Under the pieces are notes generated by a model, which saw only the letters and a program-made list of their open reading frames with translations, was not told the DNA's origin and did no database searches. From positions 1 through 64,000 of the forward strand of contig JAGXRP010000082.1 in the NCBI GenBank assembly GCA_018335795.1: a stretch of 64,000 nt of DNA. The letters run 5' to 3'. Made by a program: the position numbers and the translations under genes. This stretch comes from Desulfobulbaceae bacterium (GTDB taxonomy: Bacteria; Bacteroidota; Ignavibacteria; Kapaibacteriales; UBA2268). This document shows, one piece after another, positions 1-8,150 of the stretch. Position 1 is the first letter of the stretch; the number at the start of each line of letters is the position of its first letter.

Positions 1-390
1 CGTCAGTTGTTCCAAAGTTAGTGTATCATCTTGGTTACAACTAACGACTATACTTTAGATTTATCCCTATCTGTAAATTATAACAACTGACGGGACATGA
101 AAGATAGCCTCTAAGGTGCCAAGTCTGAACTATGATTACTGTACCGTCAGTTGTTCCAAAGTTAGTGTATCATCTTGGTTACAACTAACGACTATACTTT
201 AGATTTATCCCTATCTGTAAATTATAACAACTGACGGGACATGAAAGATAGCCTCTAAGGTGCCAAGTCTGAACTATGATTACTGTACCGTCAGTTGTTC
301 CAAAGTTAGTGTATCATCTTGGTTACAACTAACGACTATACTTTAGATTTATCCCTATCCGTAAATTATAACAACTGACGGGACATGAAA
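1..390. repeat. Tandem 144-bp repeat array with 92-bp palindrome-ended elements
   Basis: The first 390 bases hold 2.7 copies of a 144-bp unit (starts at 1, 145 and 289). The copies are identical except for one T-to-C change at 360. Each unit has a 92-bp element (1-92, 145-236, 289-380) followed by a 52-bp spacer; the third copy breaks off after 390. Each element is bounded by a perfect 11-bp inverted repeat, CGTCAGTTGTT / AACAACTGACG. Inside, GTTAGT (17-22) pairs with ACTAAC (40-45), and TTTAGAT (54-60) pairs with ATCTGTAAA (69-77) if two bases bulge. The whole could fold as a closing stem with two internal hairpins. There is no credible ORF. The array begins at the window edge, so it probably continues leftward. 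It could be a mobile-element end, a structured RNA array or a REP-type element; the sequence alone does not decide. Confidence 0.9.
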
Positions 391-405
391 ATGAGTAATC
401 CGTAA

Positions 406-450
406 CACCCCCTAACCCCCTCTTGCAAGAGGGGGCAAGGCTTTTGGGGG
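406..450. repeat. G/C-run palindrome downstream of mdh
   Basis: A perfect 20-nt palindrome, CCCCCTCTTGCAAGAGGGGG (416-435), is flanked by further C runs on the left and a G run at 446-450 that could form a second, outer stem. It lies 30 bp beyond the mdh stop codon, where a terminator is expected on the minus strand, but no T-run follows the stem on that strand. It may be an intergenic palindromic repeat that also acts as a weak terminator or mRNA 3' end stabiliser. Confidence 0.6.
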
Positions 451-465
451 ATTTTCTTTTCCAAT

Positions 466-1404
466 CTATTGATTGCTGATTAATTCCATAGCTTGTTTGA
501 TTGTTGCTTTGACGTGTTCAGCTGATTTGGTGAACATTGCTTGCTCGTCGGAAGTCAATTTAAGCTGGATGATTTCTTCGATGCCATCTTTGCCGATTTT
601 AATCGGAACTCCAACGCAAACGTCGCCAATGCCGTATTCGCCGTCTAATAAGACTGTACATGGCAAAATACGCTTTTGGTCTTTGATGATTGCTTCTGCC
701 ATTTCGACTGCGGCTGTTCCGGGAGCGTAATATGCAGAACCGGTCTTCAAGAAGTTCACGATTTCGATTCCACCGTTGATAGCACGGTTTACGATTTCGT
801 CAATTTTTTCTTTCGATAACAATTCTGTGACTGGGATTCCTGCAACAGTTGTATAGCGTGGAAGCGGAACCATTGTATCGCCATGACCGCCGAGCAATAG
901 TGCTTGGATGTCGCGCATCGAGTAGCCTGTAGCCATCGAAATAAAGGAGCGATAACGTGCTGTATCTAAGATTCCTGCCATTCCGATTACTTTATGTTTG
1001 GGCAATCCTGTGACTTGAAGTGTAACGTATGTCATTACGTCAAGTGGATTTGAAACGACTATAAAATATGCATCGGGTGAGTATTTGACTGCTTGGCTTA
1101 CGCATGACGAGACGATTGCGGCATTTTTGACCAACAAGTCATCACGTGACATTCCTGGTTTGCGAGCTAATCCGGCAGTCATTATTACGATATGCGAACC
1201 GGCAGTTTCTGCGTAATCGTTCGTTCCGTGGATTCTGGCATCTGATTGCAAAATTGGCATAGATTCGTACATATCCAAAGCTTTGCCTTTGGCAATACCT
1301 TCATCAATGTCTACCATGTAGATATCGTTTGCTAATTCTTTGTTTGCAAGGATTTGAGCAACTGTTGCACCTACGTTTCCGGCGCCGATAACTGTAACTT
1401 TCAT
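466..1404 (-). CDS. mdh: Malate dehydrogenase (LDH-like, NAD-dependent)
   Basis: Catalyses malate/oxaloacetate interconversion in the TCA cycle in the cytoplasm. The N-terminus MKVTVIGAGNVGATVAQ carries the GxGxxG NAD-binding loop. RKPGMSRDDL supplies the two Arg residues that favour malate over lactate, NPLDVMTY is the conserved NAD-site segment, and GGHGDTMVPL contains the catalytic His. The length of 312 aa is normal for the LDH-like MDH class. The ATG at 1404 is chosen over the in-frame ATG at 1422 because GGAG stands 6 nt upstream and the Rossmann beta strand starts there. It lies 44 bp downstream of queD on the same strand and may be co-transcribed with queFD. Identity is firm; quaternary state is not visible. 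Confidence 0.95.
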   Translation of the reverse strand: MKVTVIGAGNVGATVAQILANKELANDIYMVDIDEGIAKGKALDMYESMPILQSDARIHGTNDYAETAGSHIVIMTAGLARKPGMSRDDLLVKNAAIVSSCVSQAVKYSPDAYFIVVSNPLDVMTYVTLQVTGLPKHKVIGMAGILDTARYRSFISMATGYSMRDIQALLLGGHGDTMVPLPRYTTVAGIPVTELLSKEKIDEIVNRAINGGIEIVNFLKTGSAYYAPGTAAVEMAEAIIKDQKRILPCTVLLDGEYGIGDVCVGVPIKIGKDGIEEIIQLKLTSDEQAMFTKSAEHVKATIKQAMELISNQ

Positions 1405-1448
1405 TTTATTCTCCAAATTCATAAAAATATATATTTAAAATACCTAAT

Positions 1449-1877
1449 TTACTTTAATTTCACTGTTCTTTCGGCATAAGCATCTTCAGTTTCGTAAACT
1501 CTTATTTTAAGCGAGTGAAGATTATCGAAGTACTTGAATTCCTTTTTTGCGATTTCGAGGAAAAATGTGACGATATTCTCGGATGTTGTCAGATAATCAA
1601 TGACAAAGAGTTTGAATCCTTGCGATTTGAGAAAATCTATAACTTCAACATCATCTTTGTCGCACAAAAAAGCATGGTCTAATTGTTGCAAAATTGGCTT
1701 GAAAATCTGGTCAATGTCGTAGTAATCAACAACCATAGCCTCGTTGACCAAAGTGCCTTCCAATTCGATAATCAATCTATATGTATGACCGTGAATATTT
1801 TTGCAAGGTCCTTCGTGGAATGGAAGCCTGTGGCTCATCTCCCACTTATATTCTTTGCCGATTTTCGTCAGTTCCAA
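1449..1877 (-). CDS. queD: 6-carboxy-5,6,7,8-tetrahydropterin synthase QueD
   Basis: Member of the PTPS/QueD family, which makes 6-carboxytetrahydropterin from 7,8-dihydroneopterin triphosphate in the queuosine (preQ1) pathway. Zinc ligands are visible as H16 (MSHRLPFHEG) and H29/H31 (IHGHTYRL), with the catalytic-type Cys25 between them. DHAF and a conserved Glu lie further on. A TTG start at 1877 is inferred: AGGAG lies 6 nt upstream inside the end of queF, and the conserved first beta strand begins just after it. The longer frame from 1970 would overlap queF by 91 bp and adds no family sequence. With this start the gene begins 2 nt after the queF stop, giving tight coupling. Length is 142 aa, within the normal short-QueD range. 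Confidence 0.9.
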   Translation of the reverse strand: MELTKIGKEYKWEMSHRLPFHEGPCKNIHGHTYRLIIELEGTLVNEAMVVDYYDIDQIFKPILQQLDHAFLCDKDDVEVIDFLKSQGFKLFVIDYLTTSENIVTFFLEIAKKEFKYFDNLHSLKIRVYETEDAYAERTVKLK

Positions 1878-1879
1878 TT

Positions 1880-2218
1880 TCAACTCCTTTTGTAATTCGC
1901 TTTTATGGTGGAAGTCATCCCACCGCGAGCCTTCCATTCCGTCACAATTTCCATCTCTTTTGGGTTGCAAGCCTCCACGAGTTCATCGAGAATGACGTTT
2001 GTGACTGCTTCGTAAAATATGCCCTTGCTTCGGAATTCGAGAAAATAGTATTTCAATGATTTCAATTCCAAACAGATAGCATCAGGAATGTATTTGATAG
2101 TAACAGTACCGAAATCCGGCAAACCAGTCTTAGGGCAAACGGAGGTAAACTCAGGGTTAACGTGAGTAATTTCGTAATTACGATTCTGGTTTGGGTTTTC
2201 GAAAGTTTCAATAGTCAT
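1880..2218 (-). CDS. queF: NADPH-dependent preQ0 reductase QueF (short form)
   Basis: Reduces the nitrile preQ0 to preQ1, the last free-base step of queuosine synthesis. The 112-aa length matches the unimodular (Bacillus-type) QueF. The active-site segment VCPKTGLPDFG holds Cys28, which forms the thioimide, and Asp35 seven residues later. ELKSLKYYF is the family NADPH-binding motif. The ATG at 2218 has TTGGAG about 7 nt upstream; the in-frame extension to 2275 encodes a hydrophobic stretch unlike QueF and is rejected. It is first in a queF-queD(-mdh) operon. queC and queE are not in the window. Confidence 0.95.
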   Translation of the reverse strand: MTIETFENPNQNRNYEITHVNPEFTSVCPKTGLPDFGTVTIKYIPDAICLELKSLKYYFLEFRSKGIFYEAVTNVILDELVEACNPKEMEIVTEWKARGGMTSTIKANYKRS

Positions 2219-2263
2219 GTAAACTCCAATAAATAAAATCTTGTTAAGCAATATTATATATAG

Positions 2264-2294
2264 CAAATTTATCACAATTTGTAGATATTAGAAA
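2264..2294 (-). promoter_or_regulatory. Candidate Bacteroidota-type promoter for queF
   Basis: On the minus strand, a -7 box TAAATTTG (2271-2264, consensus TAnnTTTG) lies 19 bp from TTTC (2294-2291), one mismatch from the -33 TTTG. The predicted start is about 40 nt before the queF ATG. This is read by eye only. Confidence 0.4.
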
Positions 2295-2312
2295 ATTATT
2301 CGGGCAGAAAAA

Positions 2313-5216
2313 TCAATTTATTACAAAGAATTTTCTAACTGCTGTGTAAGGACCTGAATTCATCGTAATAAAATACATCCCGCCGGTATATTTTGCAAGG
2401 TCAATTTGATAAGTATAGTAGCCTTTAGGGGCAATATAATCGGCTACGGTTTCTACCAACTCACCGGACGAATTGTAAATTCGTATTAGAGTAGGGCTTT
2501 CGATAGCGACTGTGTAATTCAATTCAGCTTCAGCATGATTTTTTGAAATGATTTGCTGGGTTTTTATGTCATAAACAAGTTTTGAGATGATAATGTTCCG
2601 AACGTGGCTGCCACAATAGGACATGTGCATTTGCCCATGATTAAACTTGTAAACAGCACAGGAATCTGCGGAATAGAAGCTTGCATCGTGAATTTCGACA
2701 TCAATGGTACCGGAATCACCAAGCATGACGATAAATCCGGGCTTAATGATGTCATCTCCCAAAATCAAATCATGCTCTCCCTCACCCCAAATATGCAATA
2801 AATTATAATCATCATCAAGTGGAATAAGCTCTGCTAAGAGAGTATGCCAATCAATTATACCTATTCCCGGCTCTACTTTGTCAAAATATCTTAAATCATT
2901 TTTGCGGAATTTTAGAGTAATATCAAATTTCCTAATCGCCAATTCCGGCAGATTTTCCGACACTAAAGAAATTGGGAATTCGCGGTTCATAGGCAACCTA
3001 TCAAGCATCAGTGTCAACATCCCGGGCACAACATTATTGAGAGTGTCGAGTTTGACAGCTAAATCATATCTTCGTGTTGTGGCTTTCAGTATTGCGGTTG
3101 CAGTATCAACATCAGAGAAAACACGGACAATAGCTTCGAAATTATCCTTGTAGTAAACATCCGGTTGGAAAGTAACATCAAGTTCGTAGCTATCACCTGG
3201 TTGAATTATCACGAATTCATCAATTATTTTTTCTATGTCAATTTCAAATGCATCAACATCGCCTGAAATTATTTTCATATTCATTATAAACGCTTCTTTA
3301 TCGGTACTGATATTACTAAGTTTCAATTTACCTGTAGATTCTGTGCAATGAATGACACCGGCAAATGACAGATTTTCAAATGCTAATACTTGGTTGTAGC
3401 CTTCGCCTGTCAAGTAAACTATCGTTGTATCATATCTGAGTGGATTAGTTTTACCAATATATGCATCGTGATAAATAACAACTTTAACGATTCTTTTACC
3501 CGCACCTTCAGGACGGAAAATCACGGGTAGTCGCAAATCATTATTGCTTTTGAGTACTATATCTTTTGGTAATTCATCGAGAAATATAAAATCATTAATT
3601 CCCGGGAACTCAGTTTTTTCGATTTCAATTTTTTGTATTCTAAGGTCGGCAGTTCCCGAAAAAGAGCGCAAATATACAAAACCAGTATCAGTGCTAACAT
3701 TATTTACAAGCGTTCTTTCGGCATAATTATAACCCTTTGCAAACAATTTAGGTAAGTAAGCAAAACCCCGCACATAATTAAACATTGAAACGATATTATT
3801 ACCTTGAACTTCAATCTCAAGATTTATGCGAATTTCCGAATACCCTTCTTTAACGGGCGTATATTGGACCGGAATCAACAATTCGGTTAATTTATCAGGT
3901 TGTTGAGTATTTTTAGGATAAATCCTGACAGGTTTACTTGAAGTAGGAAAAAGAGATGCCTTTTGAGTTAATATTCTAAATTCAGGCGAATGTGGATTCA
4001 TATAAACATTTGTCAAATCAATTGGTACATCACTATCATTTCTGATGACAATGAATTTTTCTAAAGTATCGCCCAATCTTAAAGAACCAAAGTTTACTGC
4101 CGTGAAATGAACTCCGGGTAAATAAGCTATTGCTCTTAATTTGCAGATGCTGTCGGGTCCTTTGGCATTACTACTGAAAACAATCTGGTCAAAAAACTCA
4201 CCTTGTTGGGTAGGTTCGAAGCAAATTGATTTGAAATGGATTTCTGATTTTGGCAATACAGAACTATTTTTGATTGGCTGAGTCATTGTTTCAATAACAT
4301 GAAATGAGCCGTTAATGTCCGGAGGTACAATATCTCCAAGAATTAATTGCCCTGTACCATCGTTATAAATTCTAACTCCGGGCTGAAATGGCGGCACATC
4401 ATTACATAATTTAGAACCAATCGGTACAGCTCCGAAATCAATATCGTCAACTTGAATGTAAGGTTCGACACCAAAACCGAGCATTTTAGCATGGAATTCG
4501 AGGCAATTAGTTTTAACTACCAAGGAATCTGTATCAAATCCATCAGATGCAGTAATCTCAATCGGTTTATATTCGATTTTGATTCTTATTGTTTCATTTG
4601 GCTGTATTAATCGAATATCCGGTTCGATAGATACAATTTTATAAATTGTAGAGTTGACCAAACGTAATTCTTTAATTTCTATAGGGAATTCGCTTACATT
4701 GGTTATCCTTGATTCTAAAATTACACTTTTTCCAAGATATACATTACCGAAGCCTAATACTGATGGAGCTAATTCTAATGAGTCCGGTACATAAAGGACT
4801 GAATCGAATTTGAAATTTTTAGCAGGAGATGCATCATCATAAACAGCAAAAAGTCCAAATGCTTTCTTGTATTTATTAATGACGGACATTCTAAATGAAA
4901 AATTTGTATTCTTTTTTCCCGGAATGAAGTCTGAGTTTAGTTGGATTCCGGAAATATTTTCGGACTTTGATGCATAAAAAATCGGCTCGTTACTAATCCC
5001 GGCGTCGAGATTGAAAGTATCTGCATTCAATTGAAAATTGCGGATTTCAGTAACTACAAAGGCAAACTCTCCGCAATGGGAATTTGGATGTATTTGGGGC
5101 GGTAGAATGTCAACTGTATCAATTTGAGACACAAGAATGGTGCTTGGCAATACGAACAAAGTTGCCAATATTTGCAGATACAAACTTTTTAACCACGATT
5201 TCAGTTTGCTAAACAT
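2313..5216 (-). CDS. Secreted choice-of-anchor-D protein with T9SS sorting domain
   Basis: A large exported protein of about 967 aa. A hydrophobic signal segment (LYLQILATLFVLPSTILVSQ) starts it. The body repeats an immunoglobulin-like pattern typical of choice-of-anchor-D / ASPM-SPD2-Hydin domains: 'LGFGNVYLGKSV', 'DIDFGAVPIGS', 'AVNFGSLRLGDT', 'NLSFAGVIHC', each followed by 'F.P' and beta-rich text. The last 80 residues resemble a type A T9SS sorting domain, with 'IRIYNSSGELVETV', 'GGMYFITMNSG' and a basic end. It is therefore probably exported and surface-attached or released by T9SS. The ATG at 5216 is preferred; a GTG at 5225 is possible. The function of the passenger is not evident; no catalytic motif was seen. 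Confidence 0.8.
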   Translation of the reverse strand: MFSKLKSWLKSLYLQILATLFVLPSTILVSQIDTVDILPPQIHPNSHCGEFAFVVTEIRNFQLNADTFNLDAGISNEPIFYASKSENISGIQLNSDFIPGKKNTNFSFRMSVINKYKKAFGLFAVYDDASPAKNFKFDSVLYVPDSLELAPSVLGFGNVYLGKSVILESRITNVSEFPIEIKELRLVNSTIYKIVSIEPDIRLIQPNETIRIKIEYKPIEITASDGFDTDSLVVKTNCLEFHAKMLGFGVEPYIQVDDIDFGAVPIGSKLCNDVPPFQPGVRIYNDGTGQLILGDIVPPDINGSFHVIETMTQPIKNSSVLPKSEIHFKSICFEPTQQGEFFDQIVFSSNAKGPDSICKLRAIAYLPGVHFTAVNFGSLRLGDTLEKFIVIRNDSDVPIDLTNVYMNPHSPEFRILTQKASLFPTSSKPVRIYPKNTQQPDKLTELLIPVQYTPVKEGYSEIRINLEIEVQGNNIVSMFNYVRGFAYLPKLFAKGYNYAERTLVNNVSTDTGFVYLRSFSGTADLRIQKIEIEKTEFPGINDFIFLDELPKDIVLKSNNDLRLPVIFRPEGAGKRIVKVVIYHDAYIGKTNPLRYDTTIVYLTGEGYNQVLAFENLSFAGVIHCTESTGKLKLSNISTDKEAFIMNMKIISGDVDAFEIDIEKIIDEFVIIQPGDSYELDVTFQPDVYYKDNFEAIVRVFSDVDTATAILKATTRRYDLAVKLDTLNNVVPGMLTLMLDRLPMNREFPISLVSENLPELAIRKFDITLKFRKNDLRYFDKVEPGIGIIDWHTLLAELIPLDDDYNLLHIWGEGEHDLILGDDIIKPGFIVMLGDSGTIDVEIHDASFYSADSCAVYKFNHGQMHMSYCGSHVRNIIISKLVYDIKTQQIISKNHAEAELNYTVAIESPTLIRIYNSSGELVETVADYIAPKGYYTYQIDLAKYTGGMYFITMNSGPYTAVRKFFVIN

Positions 5217-5288
5217 TTTTACCACTCATAATGTTATATACTGTATAAACACATGAAAGTGAAAAAAATTACAAAAAAAAGACAATCA

Positions 5289-5660
5289 TCACAAATATTT
5301 TTTCAATAATTCAATCAAATCTTGAATTTCGAATGGTTTTGATATATAATCATCACAACCGGCAGCAATCGCTTTATCTCTATCTTCCGAAAAAGCATAG
5401 GCTGTGACTGCTAATACCGGAATTTTATATCCGGCGTTACGAATAAGATGGATGGCTTCATAGCCTGTCATAACAGGCATCTTCAAATCTAATAGTAGAA
5501 CCCAAAATTGAACGTCGCTACTTACTAACTCAACAGCTTCTTTGCCATTGTATGCTCTGATGACTTGAGCTCCAAGTTTGATTAGAACACGTTCGAGAAA
5601 TTTATAATTAAAGTCTTCGTCTTCGGCTATAAGAATGGTTTTACCTTTCAAATCTATCAT
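5289..5660 (-). CDS. Stand-alone response regulator receiver domain
   Basis: A single CheY-type receiver domain of 123 aa with no output domain. The acidic pair is in ILIAEDEDFN (E13-D14-E15-D16), the phospho-acceptor is Asp58 in LLLDLKMPVMTG, Thr86 sits in VLAVTAYA, and Lys108 in YISKPF. All phosphorylation and switch residues are present, so it should be active. No histidine kinase is adjacent, so the partner is unknown. A possible -7 box (TAACTTTG, 5713-5706 on the minus strand) lies upstream of the ATG. It resembles phospho-relay receivers detached from hybrid kinases; a chemotaxis role is possible but unsupported. Confidence 0.9.
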   Translation of the reverse strand: MIDLKGKTILIAEDEDFNYKFLERVLIKLGAQVIRAYNGKEAVELVSSDVQFWVLLLDLKMPVMTGYEAIHLIRNAGYKIPVLAVTAYAFSEDRDKAIAAGCDDYISKPFEIQDLIELLKKYL

Positions 5661-5790
5661 GAGTGGCTCCCGAGTCTATTTTCCAAAATCAAATTAATTC
5701 TAATGCAAAGTTAATCAAAACTAATCTAAGAAAGACCAAAAATGTTCTTAAAAATAAAAAGTTATTAAATTAAATACATGCTTTATAAAT

Positions 5791-6771
5791 TTAATCATAT
5801 GTTTGAAGACTTGAAAATAAGTAACTCATATAAGCAATATAAATCAGTATCAGAATCGCTCCGTTTATTCTTCCTATCTTCATACCGAACAATGCCATTG
5901 GAATTATAATAGCTGAAGTGCCAATCATAACACCATAATCCAAATAGCTAATGCCACCTGTATTAATAGAATAGAATAAACCGGTCGCACCGAGAATCAT
6001 AAGTAAATTAAAAATATTCGAGCCAACGGCATTGCCTATTGAAATGTCGCCCTCATTTTTGATTGATGCGACTACTGATGTTGCCAATTCGGGCAAACTT
6101 GTTCCAAACGCAACGACCGTCAAGCCAATAATAGCATTCGATGCACCAATATATTTGGCAATTCGGATTGCACCTTCAAGAAAAGTATGAGCACCAAGCA
6201 TTAATATAACTAAGCCGGCTACAATGAGAAGTATGTCCAATATCGGTTTATCTGTTTTGGACTTTGGAATATCAAGGTCTTCTAGTTCGATTTTTTGATT
6301 ATTCTTCTTAGAAAGCCAAACATTATAGTAAATATATGCAAAAAGTGAAATCACAAGTATTACACCTTCAAATTGCGATATTTCACCGTCAATTATGAAA
6401 AAGAAAACGAGAATCGAAAAAGCAATCATAATGGTAATATCCGCTTTGATTAACTGCATTTTGACTTGTATAGGTCTGATAAGTGCCGCGAGCCCAAGGA
6501 TAAGAGCAATATTGCATATATTTGAACCGATTACATTGCCAATGGCAATTTCACTACTGCCTTGATAACCTGCAGAAAGACTGACGACTAATTCGGGACT
6601 ACTTGTGCCAAAAGCTACCACAGTCAGTCCAATTATAAGTGGAGTTATTCCGATACGAAATGCCAGCTTCACAGAACCTTTGACTAAGCCTTCCGCCCCA
6701 TAGTACAACATTACGGTACCCAAAATCAACAATGCAATTGCAAAGGGAATCGAATCTGTAGAAAAATCCAT
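5791..6771 (-). CDS. CaCA-family calcium/sodium antiporter (YrbG-like)
   Basis: Inner-membrane cation exchanger of 326 aa, the usual length for the family. It shows the diagnostic internal duplication. The first alpha repeat has GLTVVAFGTSSPELVVS followed by GNVIGSNICNIALILG. The second has GLTVVAFGTSLPELATS followed by GNAVGSNIFNLLMILG. These contain the ion-binding Glu and Ser/Asn residues. About ten hydrophobic helices are evident, with a charged loop in the middle (KKNNQKIELEDLDIPKSKTD). It would exchange Ca2+ for Na+ or H+. It is transcribed in the same direction as the M48 protease upstream and the receiver gene downstream; no functional link is clear. Confidence 0.92.
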   Translation of the reverse strand: MDFSTDSIPFAIALLILGTVMLYYGAEGLVKGSVKLAFRIGITPLIIGLTVVAFGTSSPELVVSLSAGYQGSSEIAIGNVIGSNICNIALILGLAALIRPIQVKMQLIKADITIMIAFSILVFFFIIDGEISQFEGVILVISLFAYIYYNVWLSKKNNQKIELEDLDIPKSKTDKPILDILLIVAGLVILMLGAHTFLEGAIRIAKYIGASNAIIGLTVVAFGTSLPELATSVVASIKNEGDISIGNAVGSNIFNLLMILGATGLFYSINTGGISYLDYGVMIGTSAIIIPMALFGMKIGRINGAILILIYIAYMSYLFSSLQTYD

Positions 6772-6824
6772 ATAGTTTATTTTAATTTAAATGGATATTG
6801 ACGAAGAGATGCTTAATTATTACT

Positions 6825-8057
6825 TCATTCTGCAAGTTTACGAATTCGTTCGACTACAGGAGGATGAGAATAATTTAGCATAACATAGAGTGGATGTGGA
6901 ACCGGATTTGACAAATTATCAGTGCTTAGTTTTTTCAGTGCTTTAATTAAATAATCACCTTTGCCAACCAATTTTTTAGCAAAGCTGTCTGCCGCAAATT
7001 CATTGCGTCGCGATCGTGAATTCATCATTACAGATAAGATGCTTTCGATTGGCGAAAACAAAATTCCGAAAAATATCAAACCGGCATAAATCGGCATATT
7101 TGTCATATAAAAAGCTGAATACAACATTTCAGATTGCATAATTTGTCCTAAAAGAAAAAACAAAACAAAAGTGTGAACGAATCCGATTACCATGCCTTGT
7201 GTGATATGCTTCAACTTATAGTGCCCGATTTCGTGCGCCAAAACTGCAACAAGCTCTTCCTCCGAATGATTTTGAATCAATGTATCATAAAGTGCAATTC
7301 GTTTGTTCTTGCCAAAACCCGTAAAAAATGCGTTCGATTTAGTGGAACGTTTAGAACCATCAATTACAAAAATATTTGTCAGCGGGAAATTTGCTTTTTC
7401 AGCCATAGTAATTATTTTATCACGCAAAGAACCTGCTTCAAGTGGCACAAATTTGTTGAATAGTGGCATAATCCAAGTCGGCGCGATATAAGATAAAATT
7501 AATGAAATTGTTGTAACAAGCAAGAAACCTGTCAGCCATGCATAATTACCAAGTTCGCCAAAAACCCATAATATTGCTGCGAGAATCGGCAATCCAATGA
7601 GTATAGACAACAATATGGATTTGATTAAATCTTGGATGAACGTTTTTGGCGTCATTTTGTTAAATCCATATTTAGCCTCTATCACAAACGTTGAATACAC
7701 TGAAAATGGCAACCCGATTAAAAATTGGGCAAAAACAAGAATACCGACGAAGAGCAACCCACGATAAATTTCGGAATCAGTGGTGCCGGAAACGACAGAT
7801 TCCAAATACGGAAAACCACCCATAAACCAAAAGAGTGGAAATGCAACCAAAGCAATAGCATCTGATACCGAAGACATCTTGAGCCTGTCTGAGTAGTATG
7901 ACCTAGCTTTTGTGAATTGTTCGTCCGAATATGTATCGGCTAGCTCCGCCGGCACTTTAGAAGCAAACATCTTTTTTTTATTCAGATGCTCAGAGATTAG
8001 AGAAATAAGAAAATTTACAATTAAAGTTAGTAAAATTATTGCAGCAATTATGTTCAA
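6825..8057 (-). CDS. M48 family (Ste24/CAAX protease-like) membrane metalloprotease
   Basis: An integral membrane zinc protease of 410 aa resembling Ste24 in layout: N-terminal membrane helices, a long hydrophobic middle, and HEIGHYKLKH (HExxH zinc motif) followed downstream by the third ligand region SRRNEFAADSFAKKL, with Glu in NEFAAD. In bacteria the family is linked to membrane-protein quality control. The start is taken as TTG at 8057, because GGGAG lies 7 nt upstream and the conserved 'NIIAAIILLTLIVNFL' helix begins there. The longer frame to 8159 would run through the divergent gene's leader and has low-complexity sequence unlike the family. It is divergently oriented to the FG-GAP gene. 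Confidence 0.9.
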   Translation of the reverse strand: MNIIAAIILLTLIVNFLISLISEHLNKKKMFASKVPAELADTYSDEQFTKARSYYSDRLKMSSVSDAIALVAFPLFWFMGGFPYLESVVSGTTDSEIYRGLLFVGILVFAQFLIGLPFSVYSTFVIEAKYGFNKMTPKTFIQDLIKSILLSILIGLPILAAILWVFGELGNYAWLTGFLLVTTISLILSYIAPTWIMPLFNKFVPLEAGSLRDKIITMAEKANFPLTNIFVIDGSKRSTKSNAFFTGFGKNKRIALYDTLIQNHSEEELVAVLAHEIGHYKLKHITQGMVIGFVHTFVLFFLLGQIMQSEMLYSAFYMTNMPIYAGLIFFGILFSPIESILSVMMNSRSRRNEFAADSFAKKLVGKGDYLIKALKKLSTDNLSNPVPHPLYVMLNYSHPPVVERIRKLAE

Positions 8058-8150
8058 AATCAATCTCCCTAAAAAATAAATTTGACTATTACAAAAAAAA
8101 ACGTTAAAATTAAATTCGGTACAAATGTAAAACAAAAAAAACAATTTAAA

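Noticed and set aside
1-390. CRISPR array
   Set aside because: Repeats are 92 bp, far too long, and the spacers are identical to each other, so the pattern is a plain tandem repeat.
1-390. Integron attC sites
   Set aside because: The ends do not show RYYYAAC and GTTRRRY core sites in the needed order, and no gene cassettes lie between copies.
1878-1970. N-terminal extension of QueD
   Set aside because: It lies inside queF in another frame, and the TTG at 1877 has an ideal ribosome site and the right family start.
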